Shown: positions 27,186-35,746 of the stretch, piece after piece | Layout of the letters: each line of letters begins with the position of its first letter | How positions within the stretch are numbered: position 1 is the stretch's first letter | From: Leisingera sp. ANG-M7 | GTDB lineage: Bacteria > Pseudomonadota > Alphaproteobacteria > Rhodobacterales > Rhodobacteraceae | Direction: 5' to 3' | NCBI RefSeq assembly: GCF_000813965.1 | Contig: NZ_JWLI01000032.1 | Location: 1-60,148 of the forward strand | DNA length: 60,148 bases | Made by a program: the position numbers and the translations under genes | The notes under the pieces: model-generated | Database searches by the model: none | Told to the model about the DNA's origin: nothing | What the model saw: the letters and a program-made list of their open reading frames with translations, nothing else

Positions 27186-28769
27186 TCATAGCAGCCAGGT
27201 TTTCACCAGCGCGCCGTCATACATCATGCCGCCGCCCGGATCGTTCTCCCAGCCGCCGATCTGCTCGCTGACGCCGTCGATGAAGTCGTTGAACATCGGG
27301 ATGATGGCGCCGCCCTCGTCGCGCACCATGAGGCCCATTTCGCGGTAGAGCGCGGTACGCTTGGCGGTGTCGAGCTCTCCCTTGGCCTGCAGCAGAAGCG
27401 CGTCGAAATCCTCGCGTTTGAACCGGGTGTCGTTCCAGTCGGCGTCGGATTTGTAGGCGGTGGAGAACATCTGGTCCTGCACCGGGCGACCGCCCCAGTA
27501 GGAGGCGCAGAAGGGTTCCTTGTTCCAGACCTCGGACCAGTAGCCGTCGCTGGGCACACGTTCGATCTGCAGCGGGATGCCTGCCTTGGCCGCGCTCTGC
27601 TGGAACAGCGCCGCGGCATCCACCGCGCCGGGGAAGGCGTTGTCGGACACTTTCAGGACAACCGGACCGTCATGGCCGGACTTCTGATAGTAGTGGCGGG
27701 CCTGATCCGGGTCATAGTTGCGCTGCTCGATATCGCCGGAGAACAGCGGGTAGGCGGCGTTGATCGGCATGTCGTTGCCCACGCTGCCATAGCCGCGCAG
27801 CACCTTGTCGACCATCTCCTGCCGGTCCACCGCCAGTTTCAGCGCCATCCGCAGGTCGTTGCTGGCAAAGGGCGCGGTGTCGCAATGCATGAGGAAGCAG
27901 TAATGGCCGCGGCCCGAAATGCTCTCGATCCGCAGGCCGGGTGCGCGGCCCAGCAGGCCGGCGATCTTGGGCGATACCCGGTTGATGAAATGCACCTGGC
28001 CGCTTTGCAGCGCGGCGGTGCGGGCGGTGTCGTCGTTCAGCACCAGGATCTCGATCTCCTCAGCGTGGCCGCGGTCCGCATCCCAGTAGTTCGCGAATTT
28101 CTTGAAGGCATGGCGGGCGCCGGGTTCATTGACCTCAACCGTGTAGGGGCCTGTGCCGATGCCCGCAGCGGGCGCGTCCATGCCGCCGTCAGGCTGCACC
28201 ACCAGGTGATAATCCGCCATCAGATAGGGCAGGTCTGCATTCGGTGTGTCCAGGGTGACACTGAAGTAACCGCCGTCCGCCTTCATCGACTCGATGCCGC
28301 GCATGATGCCCAGGGCGCCGGACTGGCTGTCCTCGCTGGAATGGCGCTGCATGGTTTTCAGCACGTCTTCCGGTGTCAGCGTCTTGCCGTTGTGGAACTC
28401 CACCCCTTGGCGGATCTTGAAGGTCCAGGTCTTGGCGTCGGCGCTGGCCTCAACCGTTTCCGCCAGGCGCGGCACGATTTCGCCCTGCGGGCTGACTTCG
28501 ACCAGCAGATCGCCATAGGCGGTCAGCACGTTGTTGGCGACCGAACTGGCTGCCAGTGCCGGGTCCAGGCTGTCGGTGCTGGCCCCGCCCTGCAGGCCGG
28601 ACCGGATCAGCCCGCCCTTTTTCGGGCCTTCCGCCCTGGCGGCGGAGGCCAGCAGGCTGTTGGCGCTGGCGGCGGCAACCCCGAGCGCGCCGAGGCGGCC
28701 GATGAATTCGCGGCGGGTCATGAAGCCTTTGACCGCCCGCTCCACGTAGTGGCTGATGATGTCGGACAT
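27186..28769 (-). CDS. Peptide/nickel-type ABC substrate-binding protein, Tat-exported
   Basis: A 527-aa SBP_bac_5 family protein. The N terminus carries a twin-arginine signal (TRREFIGRLGALG at residues 18-30, followed by an Ala-rich stretch ending ARA), so it is exported folded. The mature part has family marks such as ETVEASADAKTWTFKIRQGVEFHNGKTLTPEDV. Members bind oligopeptides, glutathione, nickel or other small ligands. No permease or ATPase gene is next to it, so it is an orphan binding protein. It is divergent from a MocR-like regulator with shared repeats between them. The ligand cannot be told from sequence. Confidence 0.9.
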   Translation of the reverse strand: MSDIISHYVERAVKGFMTRREFIGRLGALGVAAASANSLLASAARAEGPKKGGLIRSGLQGGASTDSLDPALAASSVANNVLTAYGDLLVEVSPQGEIVPRLAETVEASADAKTWTFKIRQGVEFHNGKTLTPEDVLKTMQRHSSEDSQSGALGIMRGIESMKADGGYFSVTLDTPNADLPYLMADYHLVVQPDGGMDAPAAGIGTGPYTVEVNEPGARHAFKKFANYWDADRGHAEEIEILVLNDDTARTAALQSGQVHFINRVSPKIAGLLGRAPGLRIESISGRGHYCFLMHCDTAPFASNDLRMALKLAVDRQEMVDKVLRGYGSVGNDMPINAAYPLFSGDIEQRNYDPDQARHYYQKSGHDGPVVLKVSDNAFPGAVDAAALFQQSAAKAGIPLQIERVPSDGYWSEVWNKEPFCASYWGGRPVQDQMFSTAYKSDADWNDTRFKREDFDALLLQAKGELDTAKRTALYREMGLMVRDEGGAIIPMFNDFIDGVSEQIGGWENDPGGGMMYDGALVKTWLL

Positions 28770-28863
28770 GTTGTTTCCCTGCTGGCTGCACCACGGCCCG
28801 GACAGGGCAATACAGCCTGTTTCTGTTCACCCCCTGTCAAGGCAGGCCAGGATGTGGTGGCAG

Positions 28864-28916
28864 AAAATGGTTTTGCCCGCTACGTCCATTTTGATTAAAT
28901 GATGCAAACCATTTTG
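28864..28916. promoter_or_regulatory. Repeated CCATTTT half-sites, likely operator of the MocR-like regulator
   Basis: CCATTTTG occurs as a direct repeat at 28886-28893 and 28909-28916, 23 bases (about two helical turns) apart. AAAATGGTTT at 28864-28873 is the inverted form (AAACCATTTT at 28906-28915). They lie in the divergent promoter region and overlap the start of the regulator gene. MocR proteins commonly bind such repeated half-sites. The binder is inferred from position. Confidence 0.55.
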
Positions 28917-30407
28917 GAGATGCCGGTGCCGGAGCAGACCAAGCATTTTGCCCCGCTGCCATTTTTGCAGCTGGACCGCACATCGGCCACGCCGCTGTAT
29001 CTGCAGCTGGTCCAGCAGCTGCGGCGGATGATCCGGGACGGCGGCATCAAACCCGGACAGAAGCTGCCGTCGACCCGCTGGCTGAAAGAGCATCACGGGA
29101 TTGCCCGCAGCACCCTGGTTGCCGCATTCGAGCAATTGGCCAGTGAAGGCTACCTGCAAAGCCGCACCGGGTCCGGCACTTTCGTGAACCCGGAATTTCC
29201 CGGCTTGCATCCCGGCACTGGCATCGCCGCGGAAGCGCCGCAGCCGCCCAGGCTGTCGCAGCGCGGCAGGGCGGCTGCGGAGGGGCTGGATCCGACCTAT
29301 TTCGATCCGGTCCGGGTGCGCCCGTTCCTTGCTAACGTTCCGGCCATCGACCTGTTCCCGCACAAGATCTGGGGCCGCATCGAAAACCGCATCCGCAACC
29401 GGCTGGACAGCACCATGATGGCCTATGGCCAGCCCGGCGGTTATGCGCCGCTGCGCGCGGCGATCTGCGACCATGTGCTGAACCGGCGCGGCTTGAAATG
29501 CAGCCCCGGTCAGGTGATTGTAACCAATGGCTCGCAGCAGTCCTTGAACCTGATTGCCGCGCTGCTGCTCGACCCCGGCGGCAGGGTGCTGATGGAGGAC
29601 CCCTCCAGCCCGGTGGTGCGGCTGAGCTTTCAGGCCCAGGGGGGAACCGTCGTGCCGGTCCGGGTCAACGAAACCGGCGCCGCGGTTCCGCAGGACGGCC
29701 CGCAGACCGATGGCGCGCGGCTGGCCTATCTGACCCCCTCCTGCCAGTACCCGCTGGGTGCGGTGATGCCGATTGCGCAGCGGCTGGAGTGGATGGACTG
29801 GGCCCGGCGCAGGGATGCCTGGCTGATTGAGGATGACCTGGACAACGAGTTCATGTTCGGCGGGCGGCCCGATCCGGCGATCTATTGCGACGACCATCAG
29901 GGCCGCACGATCTATGTCTCGAGCTTTAATAACGCGCTGTTCCCGTCGCTGCGGCTGGGGTTCATCATTGCGCCCCCGGCGCTGGCCCGGCCGCTGATGG
30001 CGCTGAGCGCGATCACCGACCGCGGCCCCAATACCTGGCTGCAGGCAGTGCTGGCGGAGTTCATCAGCGAGGGCCACCTGAGCACCCACATGCGCCGCAT
30101 GCACAGCGCCTATGTGCGCCGCCGCAGGGCGATGATCAGCAGCTTTGACCGTATCGCCAGCCCGCATGTGTCGCTGCGCCAGAATACCAGCGGCCTGCGG
30201 GTGATTGCCGATCTGCCGCCGGGCACCCGCGACCTGGATGTGCTGAGCAGTTTGGATTCGCGCGGACTGTCTGCCTACGCGCTGTCCTATTACTGTATGC
30301 AGCGGCGGGACTTGAACGGGTTGCTGCTCGGGTTCGGCTGCACCCATGAAGACCGCATTCCTGCAGCCGTCGAAGAGCTTTGCGCCTGCCTGTGCGCTCT
30401 GGCATAG
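28899..30407 (+). CDS. MocR-like GntR/aminotransferase-fold regulator lacking the PLP lysine
   Basis: A 502-aa regulator. Residues about 30-95 are a GntR winged helix (QKLPSTRWLKEHHGIARSTLVAAFEQL). Residues about 140-500 are a type-I aminotransferase fold. In MocR proteins the PLP Schiff-base lysine lies in a motif like F-S-K-x-L-F-P-x-L-R-L-G. Here it reads FNNALFPSLRLG, with Asn at residue 345. The usual EDDYDSE pocket motif reads EDDLDNEF, so the tyrosine is also lost. The fold is intact and there is no frameshift, which suggests another ligand or none. Divergent from the Tat-exported binding protein, its likely target. The start is taken as the first ATG; 28902 and 28920 are alternatives. 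Confidence 0.87.
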   Translation: MMQTILEMPVPEQTKHFAPLPFLQLDRTSATPLYLQLVQQLRRMIRDGGIKPGQKLPSTRWLKEHHGIARSTLVAAFEQLASEGYLQSRTGSGTFVNPEFPGLHPGTGIAAEAPQPPRLSQRGRAAAEGLDPTYFDPVRVRPFLANVPAIDLFPHKIWGRIENRIRNRLDSTMMAYGQPGGYAPLRAAICDHVLNRRGLKCSPGQVIVTNGSQQSLNLIAALLLDPGGRVLMEDPSSPVVRLSFQAQGGTVVPVRVNETGAAVPQDGPQTDGARLAYLTPSCQYPLGAVMPIAQRLEWMDWARRRDAWLIEDDLDNEFMFGGRPDPAIYCDDHQGRTIYVSSFNNALFPSLRLGFIIAPPALARPLMALSAITDRGPNTWLQAVLAEFISEGHLSTHMRRMHSAYVRRRRAMISSFDRIASPHVSLRQNTSGLRVIADLPPGTRDLDVLSSLDSRGLSAYALSYYCMQRRDLNGLLLGFGCTHEDRIPAAVEELCACLCALA

Positions 30408-31124
30408 GCGCTGCCGCCACCGTTTTTCCAGTATCTGACCCATGCCTGCCGCAGATCAGAGGTTGTTTGCTGTTTTGCCCTGGCCGAATTCACCGCTGCG
30501 GCTTTCGCCCGCTTTCCTGAGAGCCAAAGTGATGAGCCGGAAGAACTGCCGCGGACGATGAGATCCTGGCTGGCTTTAATACTCAAGGCTTGCCGAGCAC
30601 GGGAGTGCGCCCCGCGTGCAGTCAGTTAGCGCGTAAGGTAGTTTATGTTAATTTCTGTAACCGGCATCCGTCTGTGCGGTCTCATCTGCCGGCGCCCAGC
30701 AGTACCGGGATTTGGCGCCAGCTGCGGCCAGCACCGGTCTGCGGAGGAAGCTGGCCTGATCCGGACGCAGACATAAGCCCACTGAGCGATCCGCTTGTCT
30801 GCTGCATATTGTTGCGATTGCGTTAACCAAGCCGCGGCTTTTAACTTCGCCGGCGGGCCGATTCCGGGGGCAAAACAGCCCGATTCCGGCCGGAAACCGC
30901 ATCTGTCCAAGCGTACTGCCGTCAAATGGCGGTTCAAGCCCATTGTTCAGCCAGACCACGTCCAGGCGGCCGCTTTCCTGCATAAAGCATTGAGAAAAAG
31001 CGCGAAAATCCAGCGATCTCAGCAGCGATCATGTTTCCCGGCCCGGTTGAAAAGCCTGGAAAAACCCGCTTCGCCAATATTCCCTCTTTGCGCCTTATTG
31101 TTGCCGGTTTCTCAACAGATCAGC
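30408..31124. other. Long non-coding region before the signalling cluster
   Basis: About 700 bases without a supportable gene. Short frames on both strands have no family resemblance or ribosome site. It contains a 12-bp perfect palindrome AAGCCGCGGCTT at 30829-30840, flanked by TTAAC on both sides, and more A+T than the neighbouring genes. I see no terminator with a clear U-run after the MocR-like gene. It probably holds the promoter of the kinase gene near its right end and may contain a decayed gene or an RNA I cannot recognise. Confidence 0.5.
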
Positions 31125-31140
31125 TTAACAAAGAATTAAC
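31125..31140. promoter_or_regulatory. Candidate CtrA-binding site upstream of the kinase operon
   Basis: TTAACAAAGAATTAAC matches the full alphaproteobacterial CtrA consensus TTAA-N7-TTAA exactly, with the preferred C after each half. It lies 60 bases before the kinase start, in an A+T-richer island of GC-rich DNA. CtrA control is inferred. Confidence 0.6.
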
Positions 31141-31199
31141 GCAAGAAGCGGGCAGCAGCAGACGCAGCGGCCAGACAACATTGAGACGGGAGCAACAAA

Positions 31200-33161
31200 A
31201 TGGCACTCAATTCGCTTGTTGAGACTTCAGTTGACGCGGATCAACAGGACGATCTGCAGCCGGGCACGACTCTGCTCCATGGCCAGTACACCATCACACG
31301 CTTTCTGAACAACGGCGGCTTTGGCATCACCTATCTTGCCAAGGACAGCCTCGACCGGACGGTGGTGATCAAGGAATGCTTTGCCGATGCCTTCTGCCGC
31401 CGGACCAACGCGCTGGTCAGCGCCCGGTCCCGGGCGCATCAGAGCGAGCTGAAGTCGATCATCCGCCACTTCATCCGTGAAGCTCAGAGCCTGTCCAAGC
31501 TGAAGCACCCCAACATCGTCGGCGTGCATCAGGTGTTCGAGGACAACGACACCGCCTATATGGCGATCGACTATGTCGACGGCCGCGACCTGCAGGACAT
31601 CCTGGATGATCAGAAAACCGTTCTGACCCCGGAGCAGATCACTGGCATGACCCGCAAGCTGCTGGGCGCCATCGGGTATGTGCATGACGCCAACCTGCTG
31701 CACCGCGACATTTCCCCCGACAACATCCTGCTGACCGCAGAGGGCGAGCCGGTGCTGATCGATTTCGGCGCCGCCCGCGAAGACACCAGCGAGGACGGCC
31801 GCAAGCATTCCGCGCTGCGGGTGGTCAAGGACGGCTACTCACCGCAGGAATTCTACATTGCCGGCAGCGAACAGGGCCCCTGGAGCGATCTCTATGCGCT
31901 GGCAGCCTCCCTCTATCATGTGATCCGGGGCGAGGCGCCGGTCAATGGCCAGGCCCGCCTGGTCGCCATCGCCGAACAGCGCCCCGACCCTTATCAGCCC
32001 CTGGCCGGTGCCGTGGATGGTTATCCCGAAGGCTTCCTGGAGGCCATCGACAAGGCGATGAACACCAAGCCCTCCATGCGCCTGCAATCGGCTGAGGAAT
32101 GGCTGGCAATGCTGGACGGCAAGAAACCCGCGGCAGCTGCGCCGCAGCCGGCCAACAGCACCGCAGCCCCGGCCCATGAGGAAAAGAAGCGCAGCCGCCT
32201 GCCGGCGGTCTCCGTTCTGGCGGTTCTGGCCGGTCTGGGCGCTGCTGGCTACATCTACTATGGCAACACCCAGGCGGATGCAGCGGCGGAGCAGCCAGCA
32301 GCAGCGGTTGTAACCGCGGCAGTTGCGGATCCGGCCCCGGCAGCTGCTGACCCGGTCCCGTTTGCGGACACGGAAGCTGCCAGTGCCACAGCCGTGGCAG
32401 ACAGCGTTGCCGCTGCAGAAACAGAAGCTGCAGCACCCGCTGAACCTGCACCGCAGGCGGCAGAGCCGGTCCCCGCTGAAGTTTCTGAAGAAGCCAGCGA
32501 CGTTGCGGCAGTTGCCGAGCCTGCGCAGCCGGAACCGGCGGCGGCACTCGCGCCCTTTGCGGGCCATGAGGTCAGCTATGCGCTGTGGGATGTCTCGATC
32601 CCCTTCGAGTACGAAGAACGGACCGTCCGCAAGGCGCAGGTGGTGTCCATTACCGGAACCGGGGAAAACACCGACCTCAGCAAGGCCGGCAGCTGGATTG
32701 CACCGGGTGTGGAAATCCTGACCGTCAACAATCAGCCGCTGACGGCAGACTCGCCGTTCGCGTCGCAGCTGCTGACTGCGATGCAGATCGACCCGGACGG
32801 CTACACCCGCGCCTCCATCCGCTACAAGGATGCCGAAAGCAAGCGGTTCGAAATGGGTCTGCTGGCGGTTCCGGTGGTGCGCCGGACCGGTCTGAACAGC
32901 GGCCTGCAGTTCGAAGCCCGGATGCAGGATGGCGCTTGGGTTACCTCTGTCAGCCAGCAGGCTGCCCAGGGAGCCGCGGATCTGCAGCCCGGCGACGTGC
33001 TGCTGCGTGAAACCGCAACCGGCACCACTCTGACCGGCGCGGAGTCGCTGGCTGAGATCATGCAAGCGCTGCAGGACAAGGACGCAGCCACTGCAACCTT
33101 CGACATTCTGCGCGACGGGGCTGCGGCCTCAGCCAGCCTGGAACTGGCGGGAAACAGCTAA
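31200..33161 (+). CDS. Transmembrane Ser/Thr protein kinase with periplasmic PDZ-like C terminus
   Basis: A 653-aa protein. Residues 30-305 are a complete eukaryotic-type kinase: glycine loop NNGGFGITY (37-45), Lys58, catalytic HRDISPDN (168-175) and DFG (188-190). Residues about 334-354 form one membrane helix. A long Ala/Pro/Glu-rich spacer (about 355-520) leads to a C-terminal region (about 525-653) with PDZ-like features (QPGDVLLRE, IAPGVEILTVNNQPL). The kinase should be cytosolic and the C terminus periplasmic. It leads a collinear set with two LysM binding-protein fusions, FHA, PP2C and a GTPase, so it likely phosphorylates one of these products in response to an envelope signal. GGGAG lies 8 bases before the ATG. 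Confidence 0.9.
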   Translation: MALNSLVETSVDADQQDDLQPGTTLLHGQYTITRFLNNGGFGITYLAKDSLDRTVVIKECFADAFCRRTNALVSARSRAHQSELKSIIRHFIREAQSLSKLKHPNIVGVHQVFEDNDTAYMAIDYVDGRDLQDILDDQKTVLTPEQITGMTRKLLGAIGYVHDANLLHRDISPDNILLTAEGEPVLIDFGAAREDTSEDGRKHSALRVVKDGYSPQEFYIAGSEQGPWSDLYALAASLYHVIRGEAPVNGQARLVAIAEQRPDPYQPLAGAVDGYPEGFLEAIDKAMNTKPSMRLQSAEEWLAMLDGKKPAAAAPQPANSTAAPAHEEKKRSRLPAVSVLAVLAGLGAAGYIYYGNTQADAAAEQPAAAVVTAAVADPAPAAADPVPFADTEAASATAVADSVAAAETEAAAPAEPAPQAAEPVPAEVSEEASDVAAVAEPAQPEPAAALAPFAGHEVSYALWDVSIPFEYEERTVRKAQVVSITGTGENTDLSKAGSWIAPGVEILTVNNQPLTADSPFASQLLTAMQIDPDGYTRASIRYKDAESKRFEMGLLAVPVVRRTGLNSGLQFEARMQDGAWVTSVSQQAAQGAADLQPGDVLLRETATGTTLTGAESLAEIMQALQDKDAATATFDILRDGAAASASLELAGNS

Positions 33162-33264
33162 CCCCCGCCAGCCTTTCACCCAATCACAAGCATCAGGCGG
33201 TCAGCCCCACCGGCGGCCGTTCCCGGGAGAGCTTTGCCTCTCTGACCCACGAAGGACAGATTTA

Positions 33265-34428
33265 ATGCGCAATACTGCTAAATTTATGGGTGCATCCCTG
33301 ATCGCCATCGCGGCTGCCGGTCAGTCTGCCCAGGCCCAGGAAGCCTGCCAGGTTTATGAGGTCCAGTCCGGCGACAACCTGCGGGAAATCACCGAGAAGG
33401 CCTACGGCCACTCCAAATTCCGGGTGATCTACAACGCCAACCGCGCTGTCATCGGCCGTAACCCGAACATCATTGAAATCGGCATGCAGCTGGTCCTGCC
33501 CTGCGCTGACGGCAGCCTGCCGGCTGAGGCGGCCGCAGCTCAGGAAGCTGAAGCCCCGGCGGCGGACGTTCAGGAGGCATCCGCCGCAGAAACCGCTGCC
33601 GCAGAGGCGCCGGCAACTGAAACCGCAGCGGCAGACGCCGTGCCCGCAGAGACCCCGGCTGCACCTGCAACCCCGGAGCCGATGGTTCTGATCACCGGCA
33701 ATGATTTCCCGCCCTTCACCGGCGAGGACCTGCCCGGCCGCGGCATGTTCACCCAGCTGATCGAAACCGCCGCCCTGCGCGCCGCACCGCAGACCGAGAT
33801 CTCGGTCACCTTTGTCAACGACTGGGAATCGCATCTGGAAACCCTGCTGCCTGCAATGGCGTTCGAAGGCTCTTTCCCCTGGCTGAAACCCAATTGCGGC
33901 GACTATGGCCTGTTGTCCGCCGGCGACAAGTTCCGCTGCGACAACTACCGGTTCTCCGATCCCTTCTATGAAGTTGTCGACGGCTTCTTTGCCGCCACCG
34001 GCAGCCCCTATGCCGCCGCCTTTGACTATGGCGAGTTGATGGGCACCCGGATCTGCCGCCCCGAAGGCTATTCCATGGCCCATCTGGATACCGCGGGCCT
34101 CACGGAGCAAACCGTGAATTTCTACCGCCCGGTCCAGATCGCGGAGTGCTTTACCGCTCTGGCCGCCGGCGCTGTCGATGTGGTCGCCCTGGATACCCTG
34201 GTTGCCAGCGACACGCTCGCCACCATGGGCCTGGCCGGCCAGATCAAGGAAAACCCGAACCTCGGCGAGGTGAAATCCCTGCACGCCATCGTTCACAAGG
34301 ATCACCCCCGGGCCCAGGAGACCCTGGATCTGCTCAACAGCGGGCTGAAAGAAATGTCCGTCTCCGGCGAATGGTACGCCATCGTCTCCAAAGCTCTGCA
34401 ACGCGAAATCAGAACCCTCACCAACTGA
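33265..34428 (+). CDS. Secreted LysM plus SBP_bac_3-like fusion protein 1
   Basis: A 387-aa exported protein. Residues 1-24 form a signal peptide ending AQA. Residues 28-78 are a LysM domain (YEVQSGDNLREITEKAYG ... NPNIIEIGMQLVLPC), which binds glycan strands of peptidoglycan. An Ala/Glu/Pro-rich spacer runs from about 85 to 135. Residues about 138-385 resemble a periplasmic amino-acid-type binding domain (LITGNDFPPFTGEDL, then DPFYEVVDGFF). Conserved cysteine pairs occur in both domains. It would tether a ligand-binding domain to the cell wall. The closest relative in the window is the next gene. The kinase lies upstream. Ligand unknown. Confidence 0.8.
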   Translation: MRNTAKFMGASLIAIAAAGQSAQAQEACQVYEVQSGDNLREITEKAYGHSKFRVIYNANRAVIGRNPNIIEIGMQLVLPCADGSLPAEAAAAQEAEAPAADVQEASAAETAAAEAPATETAAADAVPAETPAAPATPEPMVLITGNDFPPFTGEDLPGRGMFTQLIETAALRAAPQTEISVTFVNDWESHLETLLPAMAFEGSFPWLKPNCGDYGLLSAGDKFRCDNYRFSDPFYEVVDGFFAATGSPYAAAFDYGELMGTRICRPEGYSMAHLDTAGLTEQTVNFYRPVQIAECFTALAAGAVDVVALDTLVASDTLATMGLAGQIKENPNLGEVKSLHAIVHKDHPRAQETLDLLNSGLKEMSVSGEWYAIVSKALQREIRTLTN

Positions 34429-34510
34429 CCTCCCCCCAACACAAACCATGACCCACTGCCTGCAGCCCCCTGCGCAACGGCGGTGCCCCATTGAAAAGGA
34501 ACTAACTCTC

Positions 34511-35608
34511 ATGTCGATGATCAAATCCCTGGTTCAATACAGCGCAACCACCGTTTCCGCCGCCCTGTTCATCTCCACCTCGGCAGCCGCGCAGGAGGCC
34601 TGTGCCCCTTACACCGTGCAGGATGGCGACAGCCTCGGCTCCATCGCCCAGGCAGCATATGGCTCCTTTGACTATCAGATGATCTTCAACGCCAACCGCA
34701 ACGCGATTGCCAACCCCAACAGCCTGGAGGCCGGCACCGTTCTGCAGATCCCCTGTGAAGACGGCCGCCTGACCGCCGACAGCGACGTCACCGAGATCAT
34801 CGCGCAGGAAGAGGAAAAACAGGCCAAACGGGCCAAGTCCAGCATCTACGAGCCGCCGATCAAGATGGTGTCCGGCAATGGCTGGGAACCCTTCACCGGC
34901 GAAAGCCTCAAGGGCGGCGGCATGCTGGTGCGCCTGGCCACCACCGCGCTGAACCGCGGCGGCAACGACCGTGAATACAACCTCAGCTTCGTGGACGACT
35001 GGAAGGCCCATTTCGACACGCTGCTGCCGCTTGGCGCCTTCGACGTGTCGATCGCCTGGTACAAGCCGGCAGATTGCTCCAACCTCGAAAACACCGACGC
35101 GGACACCAAGTACCGCTGCACCCAGCTGAACTTCTCGCTGCCGATCTATGAATCGGTATCCGCCCACTGGACCATGGCCGACAACCCCTATGCCAACATC
35201 AAGGATTATGCGGATTACGCCGGCGCCAAGATTTGCCGCCCGGAAGGCTGGTCCCTGGCTGAGCTTTCCGGCGAAGGCCTGGTGGAGCCGGTGATCTCCC
35301 TGGTGCATCCGTCCTCTGCGGTTGAATGCATCCGCAAGCTGGTGAGCGGCGAGGCCGACATGGCGCTGCTGGACCTCGAAGCAGGCGATGCCGCAGTCCG
35401 CGAAGTGGCGGAAGCCGAAGGCAAGGTGCAGCTGAACTCCAACCTGTCGCAGCTGCAGGCGATCCACTTCGTGACGCATAAGACCAACCCGCGCGGCCGT
35501 GTCTATCTGACCCTCCTGAACAAGGGCCTTAACGAGATGCGCGAAAGCGGCGAATGGTACGCGATCATCGCCGACAGCCTGGCCGAATTCAACAAGATCG
35601 GCAGCTGA
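34511..35608 (+). CDS. Secreted LysM plus SBP_bac_3-like fusion protein 2
   Basis: A 365-aa paralogue of the preceding protein. It has a signal peptide (residues 1-28, ending AAA), a LysM domain (about 33-82, YTVQDGDSLGSIAQAAYG), a shorter charged spacer with EEEKQAKRAK, and the binding-protein-like domain (MVSGNGWEPFTGESL, NFSLPIYESVSAHW, AKICRPEGWSLAEL). Both copies share the RICRPEG/KICRPEG motif and the closing SGEWYAI motif, so they arose by duplication and diverged widely. I took the ATG at 34511 (AAAGGA upstream) because it starts the signal peptide. The two may bind different ligands or form a heterodimer. Confidence 0.8.
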   Translation: MSMIKSLVQYSATTVSAALFISTSAAAQEACAPYTVQDGDSLGSIAQAAYGSFDYQMIFNANRNAIANPNSLEAGTVLQIPCEDGRLTADSDVTEIIAQEEEKQAKRAKSSIYEPPIKMVSGNGWEPFTGESLKGGGMLVRLATTALNRGGNDREYNLSFVDDWKAHFDTLLPLGAFDVSIAWYKPADCSNLENTDADTKYRCTQLNFSLPIYESVSAHWTMADNPYANIKDYADYAGAKICRPEGWSLAELSGEGLVEPVISLVHPSSAVECIRKLVSGEADMALLDLEAGDAAVREVAEAEGKVQLNSNLSQLQAIHFVTHKTNPRGRVYLTLLNKGLNEMRESGEWYAIIADSLAEFNKIGS

Positions 35609-35619
35609 TCCGGGCAACA

Positions 35620-35646
35620 GCCATGCCCCCGGTGCGGGGGCATGGC
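35620..35646. repeat. Perfect 11-bp hairpin between the LysM and FHA genes
   Basis: GCCATGCCCCC (35620-35630) and GGGGGCATGGC (35636-35646) form a perfect stem with a five-base loop. It starts 11 bases after the stop of the second LysM gene. No T-run follows, so it may be a pause, partial terminator or mRNA-stabilising hairpin that sets different levels for the secreted and cytosolic halves of the operon. Confidence 0.7.
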
Positions 35647-35746
35647 AGGCCGCAAGGGCCGCGAACGGGCGGCTCTCCGCACATAGGGTAAACCGGGCGC
35701 CTGCCGTGACTGCACGGACGCCTGTAAAACAAAAAAGGCAGACGAC

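Noticed and set aside
30829-30840. Palindrome AAGCCGCGGCTT flanked by TTAAC, considered as a CtrA site
   Set aside because: The TTAA halves are too far apart for the N7 spacing and the palindrome has no loop to make a hairpin terminator.
30648-30983. Minus-strand frame of 111 codons in the long intergenic region, considered as a decayed transposase
   Set aside because: No transposase motif, no inverted-repeat ends or target duplication could be found, and no ribosome site.
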